Shown here piece after piece: positions 49,895 through 60,700 of a stretch of 64,000 nt of DNA. The stretch lies in the NCBI RefSeq assembly GCF_041381155.1, contig NC_091144.1, positions 37,388,071-37,452,070 on the forward strand, given 5' to 3'. This stretch comes from Argopecten irradians. Taxonomy: Eukaryota > Mollusca > Bivalvia > Pectinida > Pectinidae. The position numbers were made by a program, and so were the translations under genes. Numbering within the stretch: position 1 is the first letter of the stretch; the number at the start of each line of letters is the position of its first letter. The notes beneath the pieces were generated by a model, which had not been told where the DNA came from, made no database searches, and saw nothing but the letters and a program-made list of their open reading frames with translations.

Positions 49895-50300
49895 GTCACG
49901 GATAACATTTTGTCATGATCGTCATATTTGTTCAAATTCAAAATTATTTTGTTCATTATTCATGATTATTTTATTACATGACTAAAGACTGATATCATTT
50001 TATCTTAAAACAAAAATATCTTGGGTAACTCAAGATTATCAACAAAATCATTAACACTACATAAGCTCTTAGTTTTTCTGGCAAAATGGAAAGGGGAGAT
50101 AATATTTTGTCATGATCTTCATTTGTTCAAATTCAAAAATATCCTTGATTGTTTATGACTAAAAGCTGAACTTCTTGATTGTATGCACAAAAATATTTTA
50201 TCTTAAAACAATAATACCTAGGGTACTGTAAGAAAATCAACAAAATTGTCAATAACTAAACAAGCATGGAGATTTTCTGGCAAACAGGAAAGGGGAGATA
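49895..50300. repeat. Degenerate ~190-bp tandem duplication
   Basis: The phrases TTTTGTCATGATC, TTGTTCAAATTCAAAA, ATTTTATCTTAAAACAA and GGAAAGGGGAGATAA recur in the same order about 190 bp apart, with many substitutions. An old direct duplication inside the presumed QDPR 3' UTR. Confidence 0.6.
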
Positions 50301-51761
50301 AGCGTGTAACGATAGGGAGACTAGATTTAAACAAGTCACATTTGAGCTGCCATCAATACCCAGGGTTACAGTAGCCAACTTGATTCAAAGTAAACTAACA
50401 TGAAAGAAAATTCTACATAAAACTACCAGTACTTTGAAACATTACTTATTTCAAACTAAACTAACAAGAAATGAAAACTAATAGAGTCTAAAATACCACA
50501 TTCGATTTCAGATTCTGAATTGTTCCTCATTAAGATGTAGGAGTGAGGCACAGGTTTCTAAACCATGTCACCTTATTGCTAAAATATCCCACATTAAAAA
50601 TATTATTAAAGAAGGCACCTTTACCATGTAGCTATCATGGAACAGAGATTGAGCAAAAATTTAGGATTTGTGTCATTTGTTCCATAAATGGGGTCCTTCT
50701 CGGATAAAATGGGGTCCCCTAATGTAATTGGAATGAGCTTTCTGAAAAAAGTAAGGTCCTTTTCATTTTCTATGCTTCAAAAGGATATTGGGACGGCTTC
50801 AACGCAAACCCTTTTATCATTAGTATTATGTTTTTGACATCTTAAACATATGGCCATTATGGCAACATAATATAAATTTCCCAATATACACGATGTTACT
50901 TTATACAGGACATTTGTTATTTAATAATGAACATGATTATTGCAAAACAGCCCAACATTGGAAGCACTGTTACTGTTTTTTAACTCATTCCCCCTGATAA
51001 CACAATAAGACTCTTCTAAATCAAAGACTAGACTAGTCCATTATGAAACCTCAGGGTGAATGAGATTAGCACTTGGTAAATATTTGAGTCTTTAAGTTTG
51101 GAAGATATGGTGCATTGTAGATACCACAAACTCAAACCAAAACACCAGACAATTCCATAGCTTTTCATTGATTAATTTTGTTTTCGGTTTGGTTATACTT
51201 TAGGCTAGATAGTATTAGCTCATCACCCCTGAAGACACAGTTGAGCTTTTCTTGTTCAAAGGATGGAACAGATCATTATCAATTTTCAGGGGTGACTGAG
51301 TTAGTCATGTAATGGCATAAAGGCCTCAGTCTTTTGCCTGCATGAGGACTCTTTGGCTTTGTGGGTGCAATTAAGTAACAGGTGCAAGCATTTTGTTAAA
51401 TAAGTGTGTTAATATATGTTTCTTTAGGATGAAGGCAGGCAGTGTTCGAGAATAACTCATGACCCAAGATGATGATCATAATTCCAGCAACATTTTCCTC
51501 CAAATATTTATACTTTGGCATCATAGAAACAGCCATAAGGCTTAGTGATATAGCACTTATTCAAAATAACACTCATTATAATGTCTAGTACATGCCTATA
51601 TCTACTTTAAAAGTATTTTGTGTCCAGGAATTGGCGAGCGCTGCACATAAATGCATATCAATATACTGATTGAATATTTGATGTTAATAATGCTCCATTA
51701 TCTTGGTTTCAGTTTAGCTAGATTGCATATGAATTTATTTCCACTCTCTCAGATATCATGT

Positions 51762-51923
51762 ATTTGCATATTGCGGGTATGTATTGATTGTGACGTCATG
51801 TGTTTGCTAGAGTAACATCATACTTCTCACAGAAAATGACTTGAATTGCCCTCACAAAATAATGACGTAACTATCGCTACCTACCCGCAAGGGAGCTAAC
51901 TCTGTAATATGCAAAGATGGAAT
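51762..51923. mobile_element. Palindromic MITE family C, copy
   Basis: Left arm ATTTGCATATTGCGGGTATG (internal deletion); right arm CTACCCGCAAGGGAGCTAAC then TATGCAAAGATGGAAT. Confidence 0.65.
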
Positions 51924-51982
51924 AGGAGGCATACAAACACTTCCACATTTCTACTTCAGAAATATAATATCTATGACAATAT

Positions 51983-52155
51983 ATATTACCGAGTTATCTG
52001 CCCTTGTGGGAAATTATAGATCGTTGTGTCATGTGTTTGTGAAAATGTTATCATATTTGTCAGAGAAAACAACATATATTTTCCATTCGCAAACTAATGA
52101 CATCACGATAGTTACCTACCCGCAAGGGCAGATAACTCTAATACACAAAGAAGGC
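51983..52155. mobile_element. Palindromic MITE family C, second copy in the same stretch
   Basis: ATTACCGAGTTATCTGCCCT at left; CTACCCGCAAGGGCAGATAA at right. Sixty bases from the previous copy. Confidence 0.65.
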
Positions 52156-52844
52156 ATAGCTCTATGATGGTTATATCTGACCACCAACTTACAAACCGAT
52201 CTAAAACAACATATACACAGATATGATCCACATATATATTAATCTATATATAATCAGCACTTTGGTTTTCTAATAACCCCTACATGGGGCACCTACAACA
52301 TTTACACACACCTACATAATCAGCACTTAAGTTTCACCATAAAGATCAAATATTGAACAACTCAGCATTGCTTGATTAAGTTCCTAAACGCATTGCTTTA
52401 AAAGTATCAAATATTAGAAAATATATAAACCATCAACAAATGTTCTTTAAAATTTGTCATTTGACACAACCATCTTGAGCAGTATAAATACTCTGTGTAT
52501 ACTTGATAATGAATTCAAATGCATAAAATTCAGCACTTCTTTAAAGTAACAAGTTACAAGTACTATAAATAGTATATTAATTGAATATTAAAATTGGTTT
52601 TGTGTTGTTTTGTGAGAATTAACTCCTAAATACCCAGTAAAGGCTATTTATAAACTCATTCCTTGAACACAATGTTTTGGTTTTTTTTTCAAAAATATCA
52701 ATGACAGTTATATTACACCAACCATACTACTATACATCCAAACCGTACTGATATAGCTCAACTGTTTAAAGAAAAGATCCGAACACCGAGAGAAAGGGAT
52801 TACAATGATAATGGACGTTGTTCATTCAGGCGACTTCGTACAGA

Positions 52845-52944
52845 TCAGACAGCTGATACATCCGTGACATTATCTTTTGTGACCAGCTTCATTAAACTTC
52901 CATTGGCTGGCCTCTCACTTCCATTCAACCATTTGTCGAAAAGC
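52845..52944 (-). CDS. QDPR: QDPR exon 6, coding part (residues 206-237)
   Basis: Acceptor TTTTAG. Encodes [18 protein letters not shown] and continues to the C-terminus SAV, with TGA at 52847-52845. The last dozen residues diverge from the vertebrate tail, as expected for this variable end. Confidence 0.92.
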
Positions 52945-55900
52945 CTAAAACCAGAAAATGAAATCAACGATAAGCAATGCTCTATGTTTTTGTAATATAT
53001 GATTCACATCATGAGTGAAACATCATTTACTGTTTGGTTTTTCTCTATACTCAATTTCTTGAGGAAGGAATATAGGCTAGCAAAAAAATAATATATGGTT
53101 GGGATTGAAATTAAGGAAAAATTTTTTTTAGATTTTTCAATTTACAAATTCAACAATGTAGTGCCTCTCACTGATCAATGATGATTATCTCCCTTTGTAG
53201 GCTGATATTGTGGGTTTTTTTGAAACAAATATGATTTTTCTGAAAACTGATTTTTTCTTTATCCAAATGAAGCAATGATACAGATATTTTTATTATACAG
53301 AAAGGTAAAAAAATCTGCTTACCCGGTCACAAACTCCAATGAAGTCCAAGTGGAGAAGTCTGCCTCTGACATAAATTTACGGTTCATTGGTGTATCCAAG
53401 GTAACTCTGAAACATAAATTTACGGTTCATTGGTGTATCTATGGTAACTCTGAAACAAAAATTTACCGTTCATTGGTGGGTATCCCTGAAACATAAATTT
53501 ACGGTTCATTGATGAATCCATGGTAACTCTGAAACATAAATTTACGGTTCATTGGTGTATCCATGGTAAATAACTCTGAAACATAAATTTACAGTTCATT
53601 GGTGTATCCATGGTAACTCTGAAACATAAATTTACGGTTCATTGGTGTATCCATGGTAAATAACTCTGAAACATAAATTTACGGTTCATTGGTGTATCAA
53701 CAAAGATAGTATACTTAGGTTGCATTAGATTTTGTATGATATTTCGTCCCCTCCCTCAACGTAACCCCCGCCTCTCTCTCTCTCTTTGATATCATAATTT
53801 AACAGTACATACATAGTCCTTTGAGAGTACAGTTCTGATGATATACTTACGGGAGAATGGCGGCAGTCAAGGTGTTGGCTGGCATTCCACCCTTGTCACA
53901 CGCTAGACTTTTTACAAGTTGATGAACGGCAGCTTTGGCCATACCATATCCAATCATCCCTATAAATTCATTATCACAAATGTAGAATGTAAGTTTGAGA
54001 ACATTTCACAATTACCATACTGTACTTTCCATTACTCATGTCCATCTTCAAACCTTATCATGATATTATGACAGAGATTTAAAGTAAAAGTGGATATTTT
54101 CGTGCATTGATCTTTTGAGCTTAAGACAGATAAATTAGCTTCCAAACTGTCCAAGTGTTCAATTTTAACATTGTGCTCTGTCTATTTCAAATAGATATAT
54201 GTTTGCACATGGATATACTAAAGTGTTTAGAGAAATTTAAAGAAAGCAAAATGAGCGAAAATGTCCACGTCACCAACAAGATCACTTTTACAGTAATTTT
54301 ATAACATAAAAAACATGCTACAAATATTTAAATGTAAAAGACAAACATGTTTTAATGAGGTGATGCGAATGTTACCTGGGGTTCCTTCTAATGCAGGCAT
54401 GGCTCCTGTCAAGGTCAGCACGCCCCCTTCCTTCAAATGTTTGGAGGCAACACTAGCTGATATGGCGGAGGTCCATACGCTTTGTTTCCACATTAAATCA
54501 GCATTCTTCACAAAGTCTGAATTGAAATGTCATTGTCAATATTAGATCATAAATAAATAGCAATAGTAAGATAGCAATTAAAGTGATTCTAAATGATATG
54601 AAACAGAAATAAGTCAGGATAAGGCATATGGGAAGATTGAGGACTTATCTTAATATGTTAAATAGAAAACTGACATTTCATTCCCAGGGCTTTTTAATCA
54701 TATCACATTTACTAGAGAGTTACCCTTTCGTTTATGTAAAGATATTCTTATTGTGAAAATTTTACCGATATGTGTGACATTTTGATGACTAGTACAATGT
54801 GTACACTGTCACCTTTGTCAGACAAATGACCAGGAACCAGCTTGCAGTTGCCAGATACCGTATGTACTGACCACTGGTCGGTGACTTTTCCTTGGATAAT
54901 CTGTTTTTCCTCCACCTTCAAACCTGGCACATCCTTAAATGGCCCTAGCTTTTAAAAGTTTGAATAAGGAAATGTATTTTAATCAGATTGGTGAGTTTTA
55001 TGATGTTTGTACCTTTAGATGCAGCATTACCACCTGCCCAGCCACCTGCCACACAGAACACTCCATCTAATTTGTTTCCCCCCAGCAGTGAGTCCATCTC
55101 TCCCAGCACCTGAGATTCCTGGTCCTTCCATGTGGCGTCAACCTTCACAAGGATGTTGGCATCAGCTTGTTCATTTGGTGCAAGATCAATAGATCCAACC
55201 CACTACAAACAAAATAAAAAATGTTTAAATAACAAGGAGACTTAAAGTGTGGCATTATCCCCCGCGCCCTGCAGTTGGTATAAAAACCCAAATACATCAA
55301 GGTCAAAGTAAAAATTATTCATGTATAACTTTAAAATTATGTGAGTATTGTAAAACTGAAAAAATACCAGCAGGTAATAAAAAAGAACCAGTAACCTAAT
55401 ATATACAAAAAGTTTCATACAGCTGCGTTGAATCGTTTTGGAGTTATAGCCCGGAAACAAAAAGAAACAGTAATTTGGTATTTTTGAAATAAGTTTCCAT
55501 GGTTATGGAAAAAAAATAAAAAATTAAAGGTTTGCAATAGCAAAAGGCACAACTACTTGTCTGATTTATACAGAAAGTTTCAAGGCGCTGCATTGAACGT
55601 ATCTTGAGTCATAGCCCGCAATCAAAATGAAGAATAATTAGGTATTTTTGACTCAGTTTCCATGGTAACGATTTTTTTTAAAGGAAGGTCCTCAATAACA
55701 AAAGGCACAACTAGGGCACTTGCCTGATATATACAGACAGTTTCATGGAGCTGTGTTGAACGGTTTTGGAGTTAAAGCCCGGAAAAAACTCTTGGATGGA
55801 CAAACGGAGCCCAAAACAATTTCCCTTCAAAAGTGTTTGCCATTGAAAGCCATTTATTATTAGTTAATAACAAAAAATGTGAATGGGCAGTGCGTGATCA

Positions 55901-57329
55901 GTTTTAGATTGGAGTTAAAGCCCGGAAAAGAATCTTGGATGGACAGACGGAGCCCAAAACAATTTCCCTTCAAAAGTGTTTGCCATTGAAAGCCATTTAT
56001 TATTAGTTAATAACAAAAAATGTGAATGGGCAGTGCGTGATCAGTTTTAGATAATAATTTTGATATTAAATTCAAATGTATAAAAAATTCAGCATTTCTT
56101 TAAAGTAATAAGTTACAAGTTTTATTTTCATTTTTTTCAAAGCATTTTAAGCAAAAGCGCAATAATGCTTTAATTCGGGAACAAAACAAAGTTGGCCGCA
56201 AAATCTGCAAACTTTCAAAATGACTTGGGATTAAAACTTATTGTGCTGGGGCTGTGAACAGGTTAGTGTTGATATATGTGAAGAATAACATCTTATTGTA
56301 TTATCGGCGCGGTGACACATGCAGGCATTGCCCAGATTTTTTTTACATAACTTTTACCGAAGGTGGTGAAAAATTTGGCCACCGATGCATTTCATTCCTG
56401 GTGTTTTTATATTGTAAAGGGGTATTTTTTATATATGTATACTATATATTATTGACAGAACGTCAAACTCCTCTGGTTCAATATTGTTTTTCTTTTTATA
56501 AACTCAATGCCAGTAATTCAGCAAAGCTATGATTCTAATAATTAATAATTCTATAAATGGTGTCTAGCAGTACAGTTAGTCAGCGCTCACAATAAGCAAT
56601 AAGAACAAAACACATGTCAACATTGATAAGACTGATGGGTCAGGGGAGATTACTCTTTCGCCGTTGGAAATCCTTTATTTACCTGGCATATTTCTATTTA
56701 GTAACACAGTTAAAAAACAACTAACGAAAGAATGGATTAACTTACAGCTGCGCTCTCAGATAGGCTTTGCCTAAAATTATATATATAGCCAGATTTAGCG
56801 GTGCTATCGGACCTGTTGTGTTGAGGAATGTCATTAATAATATAGAGCCAGACATTTTAAATTATTTGATAAATATCCAACCCAATCATCACACAATATT
56901 CTAAATGCACCTGACCTGAGCCTGAGGTGCTTGCGACATCAACTTTTCTATTAAAACGACTCTGGTGTAACGTTGGCACTGGTTTTAAAATTTATCAAAT
57001 CTATTATTGTAAAGTCCTGGTCCATTTTCACTTGTATTCAACAAGATTGTAATGTTATTATCTAATACACACGGGCGTTTCCTATTATGTTTTATCTATA
57101 CTGGAATTCCACACATTCATAAATTCATTAGACCTATGACTCTGTTCGGCCATGACCTCCGAACCCGGCTGAATGAACATCCATAATTGGTGCGAAATGC
57201 AATATAAAACTGCGATCGAAGTAGTCTTAAAATACTTGCATAGTTCTTCGTTTTGAAAAAAGAAACGCATGCTGAACCAAGTGCTCCTTTTCCTCCGTAA
57301 ACCAAAACTCTTCCCACGGTAGTTGCCAT
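52845..57329 (-). CDS. QDPR: Dihydropteridine reductase, complete six-exon gene (237 aa)
   Basis: Cytosolic NADH-dependent reductase that regenerates tetrahydrobiopterin from quinonoid dihydrobiopterin, the cofactor recycled by phenylalanine, tyrosine and tryptophan hydroxylases. CDS exons: 57329-57240, 55202-55013, 54516-54376, 53959-53851, 53406-53323, 52944-52845. Lengths 90+190+141+109+84+100 give 714 nt with all phases consistent. Seen: N-terminal Rossmann motif [12 protein letters not shown] (8-19), [11 protein letters not shown] (80-90), [11 protein letters not shown] (100-110), the SDR catalytic pair Y145 and K149 in GYGMAK, and the family motif [10 protein letters not shown] (178-187). 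Length is close to the 244 aa of human QDPR and the alignment is almost gapless. Introns are GT-AG except intron 1, which is GC-AG. Intron 4 holds a tandem array of exon-5 fragments. The gene is head to head with KCMF1. Confidence 0.96.
53323..53406 (-). CDS. QDPR: QDPR exon 5 (residues 177-205), source of the adjacent tandem array
   Basis: Acceptor ATGTTTCAG at 53407 then A GTT ACC TTG. Encodes [18 protein letters not shown] and continues to EFVTG, aligning without gaps to the human protein. Donor GTAAGC. It begins in phase 2 and ends in phase 2. The first ~37 bases and the acceptor are repeated in tandem just upstream. Confidence 0.93.
53371..53698 (-). repeat. Tandem array of QDPR exon-5 acceptor plus coding fragment (8 units including the real exon)
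   Basis: Units on the + axis: 53371-53413 (real exon 5 start), 53414-53456, 53457-53492 (degenerate, 36 bp), 53493-53535, 53536-53582, 53583-53625, 53626-53672 and 53673-53698 (partial). Lengths alternate between 43 and 47 bp at the far end, where a 43+47 dimer occurs twice. Each full unit read on the - strand carries TTTCAG then AGTTACC, the codons for DTPMNRKF and a new pyrimidine run. The intronic copies share an ATG codon where the real exon has TTG for Leu180, so the array has been homogenised apart from the exon. Confidence 0.95.
53851..53959 (-). CDS. QDPR: QDPR exon 4 (residues 141-176 and part of 177), catalytic Tyr/Lys
   Basis: Acceptor GAATTTATAG. Encodes [15 protein letters not shown] with catalytic Y145 and K149, then ends in Ala-Ile-Leu and two bases of Pro177. 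Donor GTAAGT. Confidence 0.93.
54376..54516 (-). CDS. QDPR: QDPR exon 3 (residues 94-140 plus one base)
   Basis: Acceptor TTCAATTCAG. Encodes [17 protein letters not shown] and continues through KHLKEGG to LEGTP. Donor CCAG followed by GTAACA. Both ends are phase 1. Confidence 0.94.
54808..54957 (+). repeat. SINE-like repeat (family F) in QDPR intron 2
   Basis: CAGTTGCCAGATACCGTATG, GACCACTGGTCGGTGACTTT, TTTTTCCTCCACCTTCAAAC and CTGGCACATCCTTAAATGGC. Antisense to QDPR. Confidence 0.6.
55013..55202 (-). CDS. QDPR: QDPR exon 2 (residues 31-93 plus one base)
   Basis: Acceptor TTTGTTTGTAG before TGG GTT GGA. Encodes [12 protein letters not shown] through [14 protein letters not shown]. Donor is AAAG followed by GTACAA. 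Ends in phase 1. Confidence 0.93.
55415..55790. repeat. Diverged ~150-170-bp tandem repeat in QDPR intron 1
   Basis: Three recurrences of a motif such as GTTGAACGGTTTTGGAGTTA followed by AGCCCGGAA and TTTCCATGGTTA/GGTAA, near 55.43, 55.59 and 55.76 kb. I recall similar sequence from other invertebrate genomes, but cannot confirm the family here. Confidence 0.55.
55768..56052. repeat. 143-bp direct duplication in QDPR intron 1
   Basis: Copies at 55768-55910 and 55911-56052 differ at only a few bases. They begin GGAGTTAAAGCCCGGAA and end in CAGTTTTAGAT. The near identity indicates a recent tandem duplication. The left part belongs to the older repeat series in the same intron. Confidence 0.85.
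57240..57329 (-). CDS. QDPR: QDPR exon 1 (residues 1-30)
   Basis: ATG at 57329 begins [13 protein letters not shown], the NAD-binding beta1-loop. The exon ends after Asn-Tyr. The next intron bases are GCAAGT, the typical GC donor, which keeps phase 0 with exon 2 and aligns with human N-W-W-V as N-Y-W-V. A GT donor three bases downstream (GTATTT) would break the frame. Confidence 0.9.
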
Positions 57330-57756
57330 GCTTAGCTGTTTCGAGAAAAAAAATTGACAAGCTCGCTGTCGATCAGAAGCTTGAATTACAAATCCAAAGT
57401 ACGCTCTTTCAAGCGCTTTGAAGATGTCTAATAACCATAAACTTTATTTTAATACAAATAATTTATTCTCAGTCTTCTTATATCATTTTCCACTTATCAT
57501 AAAACGTATGAGAAATATTGGGACGTCATATTCCATTTGTATTCTGTAACAAAATCACGTTATCTGAAATTGTGAATCGAGAAATTGCGTGACGTCATCA
57601 TGGACCCTACTTGCCAAGAATGTAACCTTGGAACGGAGTAGCGAAGTAGCGACTAATTGCGTCTTTCGGACATTTAGTTGGTCAAAACAATTAATATATA
57701 ACAACATCCATCTTGATAATCAAGTTTCACTATCAAATTGAAACGCAGTCGCTGAT
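57330..57756. promoter_or_regulatory. Shared divergent promoter region of QDPR and KCMF1
   Basis: 427 bp separate the QDPR ATG (-) and the KCMF1 ATG (+), so both 5' UTRs and both promoters must lie here unless upstream non-coding exons exist. It contains a full CRE palindrome and a partial one (GACGTCA near 57522). No TATA box is obvious for either gene. Bidirectional use is inferred from the spacing. Confidence 0.7.
57590..57597. promoter_or_regulatory. Consensus CRE palindrome (TGACGTCA)
   Basis: Perfect 8-bp CREB/ATF site, 160 bp before the KCMF1 ATG and 260 bp before the QDPR ATG. Being symmetric, it can serve both directions. Functional role is inference. Confidence 0.55.
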
Positions 57757-57772
57757 ATGTCGCGTCATGAAG
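57757..57772 (+). CDS. KCMF1: KCMF1 exon 1 (MSRHE plus one base)
   Basis: ATG TCG CGT CAT GAA G followed by donor GTACGT. The five residues are identical to the vertebrate start. Only 16 coding bases; phase 1. Confidence 0.92.
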
Positions 57773-60700
57773 GTACGTAAGAGGTGTTATCAATCCAAAA
57801 TGGCCTCCAATCGAACTATCAGTTTCTTCCGTAAAGTCTCGTGTATTGTGTGGTTGTGGTTATGATATTGCAAATTGCCAATAACATGTCTGCTTACTTA
57901 AAGCTTTCGCCTATTGTTTGCAAATAGATGACTTGTTTATGAAAGAAAACGATTAACGTGGGTTTAACGAGAGTAGACACCAATAACAATATTGTGATGT
58001 AATAAGATCTGGGCAATACCAGGAACATCAGCTTCCTTCTTCATCAGTAACAACGACAGCATCACAGAAAGCTTTGTAGCTTTTTAATTATGTTCAGTAG
58101 ATTTAGTGCTTCTAAAGCATAAGCAGTCAATCCGAAACATCGTCATAAATCGCTAGGTTGCCAAGACCCACGTTTGATTGATTAATTCTGTCTCTATGCA
58201 TGGTTGTGTATTAAACTGAAATAATGGAATGAAATAACACGAGTGCTATTTGAAGAAAGTTGGTGGTAAACATCATTGCTAACTGATTTTACAAAGTGAA
58301 ATTTTCCAGTAGTTCTGTCAATACTTTAAGAGAAGCCTGATTGATGTTTTAGACTTAAAATCATCCATTATATTTGGCTAATCTGTTATCGGCCAAATCT
58401 TTTATCTCCCTCGTGACATTACATATTTGTTTAACTTGTGGAAATAGGTTATTACCAATAAAAAGAAGGATGAATATCAATTTGTGACTTCAGTAAATTA
58501 GGGAACCTGTGATAAAGCAATTATAGTCATGCATGGTTAGATTGTGAACAAGTTATATAGCTAGTTATCTATAATGACAGTAAGACATATCAAATCTGCT
58601 AAGTATAAATATATATAGATGCTGATGTTGGTTAATTAGTTAAGTATTTCTAGGATTATGCGAGCTTGTATCGGTATGATTTGGGAAAAGTGTGGAATGA
58701 AGGAAAGGTATATGATGCACATGCATGCTTTTGAAAAGATCAGTGGTATATTTTAATACACTATACAATGCATTTTGCTTTATAATAGGTTTGTACAAAT
58801 ATAATTGTAGGAAGCATTTGGTTGTATTCAGTAGTAATAAACATCAGCAAAAATTGGTGAGTCATTACAGTATGATACATGTGATTGTGTCGGTTACAAA
58901 CTTAGATTGACAAACCAAAATATCAGCCTGTACACTTGCAATTGTTTAAATTTGGTGTCATTAGTTTAACATCTGACTTAACAACTTGGGTCATTTAAGG
59001 ACATACCAATTTTAGATAGTGGTGGAAAGCCGGAGTATCTGGAGAAAAATATGAAAACCAACCATACAAAAGCAACCAGTCGTCAGAATCAGTATACGTA
59101 CCTTGCAACAGCTCACATAGGCTTGTGGTAATAACATATATAGAATATGTTGAGACATCTTAGCCACTTAGCCACCACGGCCCAATGACCAGGCATATGT
59201 TACAGAAGTGTAATTACTAATATGTTATACTTACATGATTTTACATGCTCCATCATGGATCATGCTTGTGTTCTTTATACACACAACATTATTTAATGTA
59301 TAGCTTTATAAAAGTATTTGTTTCGTCTCTCGCAATTTTTTTTGATGAAGCTGATGTCAAGGGAATTAGTTTTTCCCCTGAAATCAGTTTCCTTCTATAA
59401 CCAAAAAAAGTTGTTGTCTATATTATAGTACCCAGTAGTTAAGAAAATGTACTAGTTTATTTATATAGAGCAAGTTCTATAGTATTATTGTATACGTACA
59501 TGTGGAGAATTTTAAGTTAATCAATATGCCTTTTAAATATGAAAGATAGATGACTAAAATTAGATAATTTCATATAATTTATTTTCCTGGAAGTAAACTG
59601 AAGTGGTGAACTGATGATCATTAGAATAATTTGATAATTAAGAAATGTATGTAAAAATTTATAAATTTATATAGAATTTAAATGAAAAATAAACAGAAGC
59701 TAAAAGCCACATGCACAAAGTCCATAAACCGTAAAATGATATTCTCTTGTTGATAATTATTTTTGCCTTTGATTTTTCCGCAGGGGTCAGCTGTGATTCG
59801 TGTCTGAAGGGAAACTTTCGAGGGAAACGTTACAAGTGCCTGGTTTGTTACGACTATGACCTGTGCGCCACCTGTTATGAGGCTGGGGCTACCACGACGC
59901 GGCACACTGCTGACCACTCCATGCAATGTATTCTCACAAGGAATGACTTTGGTGAGTCTGTGTGTTTCTCTTGTAATCCTGCTGTTTTCAAGTAAAATCT
60001 GTAGGGTTGGATACCAATACTCATTATTAGGCAACAAAAAAATATGTCTGTTTAGGGTTACGCGACCGACTCTAAAAAAAATTTCAACTTTTCTACGAAA
60101 AAGCATTGAAAGTCGGTATTTCGAACTCAGACTTCGGTTCCGGCCATTACTGTAATTAGTGTGAAAGAAACAAAAAAACAAAAATTCCTGACCTACCGAC
60201 CCTATTTTTTTTGCCAATGTAACCCTACTTGTTTTTAAAATAGCAGTCCATACACAATTTCAAAAGTACCAATACATGTACTCTTATAATTATCAGTATG
60301 TAAAAAAAATAAAGACATTATTTTCTAAGAAAATCCACATGTAAACTGTTAAAAAAAAGTGTTGCAATTCTGTTTTATATTGCAAAATACATTGTTTGAA
60401 CAACAAATTGTATATATATATATATATATTCTTGTATAATTACAATTTTAAAGCAAATAACATCTCTTTGTAGCATTATAATTTGGTATTTTTGGTCTTC
60501 TATTAAAAAGGGATTCATTACCATTTTACTGGAAAACATTTATTTTATTATGCATATTTAAAAAATATACACGTACTTCAAGTTTATTGGCAAAAACTGA
60601 CTAATTTGCATTGAATTGATTAATTTTGAATGCTAATTATATTAATTGAGTTCCTGGTAATTTTTAAATGTTGTCTGGAATCATTGTAACAATTCCACAA

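Larger units (their letters stand above)
49144..52844 (-). other. Probable long 3' UTR of QDPR
   Basis: No open reading frame of note follows the stop codon. No AATAAA on the - strand is evident close to the stop. A good candidate is AATAAA at 49149-49144, followed by an A+T-rich stretch, giving a 3.7-kb UTR. The stretch lacks the long-TIR and CGCG repeats that crowd the DNA to its left. It contains a degenerate ~190-bp duplication (about 49.9-50.3 kb) and two palindromic elements at 51.76-52.16 kb. Inference only; an independent transcript is also possible. Confidence 0.35.

Noticed and set aside
53275-53496. 73-codon plus-strand ORF with a repeated [13 protein letters not shown] phrase
   Set aside because: It is the antisense reading of QDPR exon 5 and its tandem array.
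59678-60217. 179-codon minus-strand ORF
   Set aside because: It is antisense to KCMF1 exon 2 and runs into a dispersed repeat; no recognisable motif.
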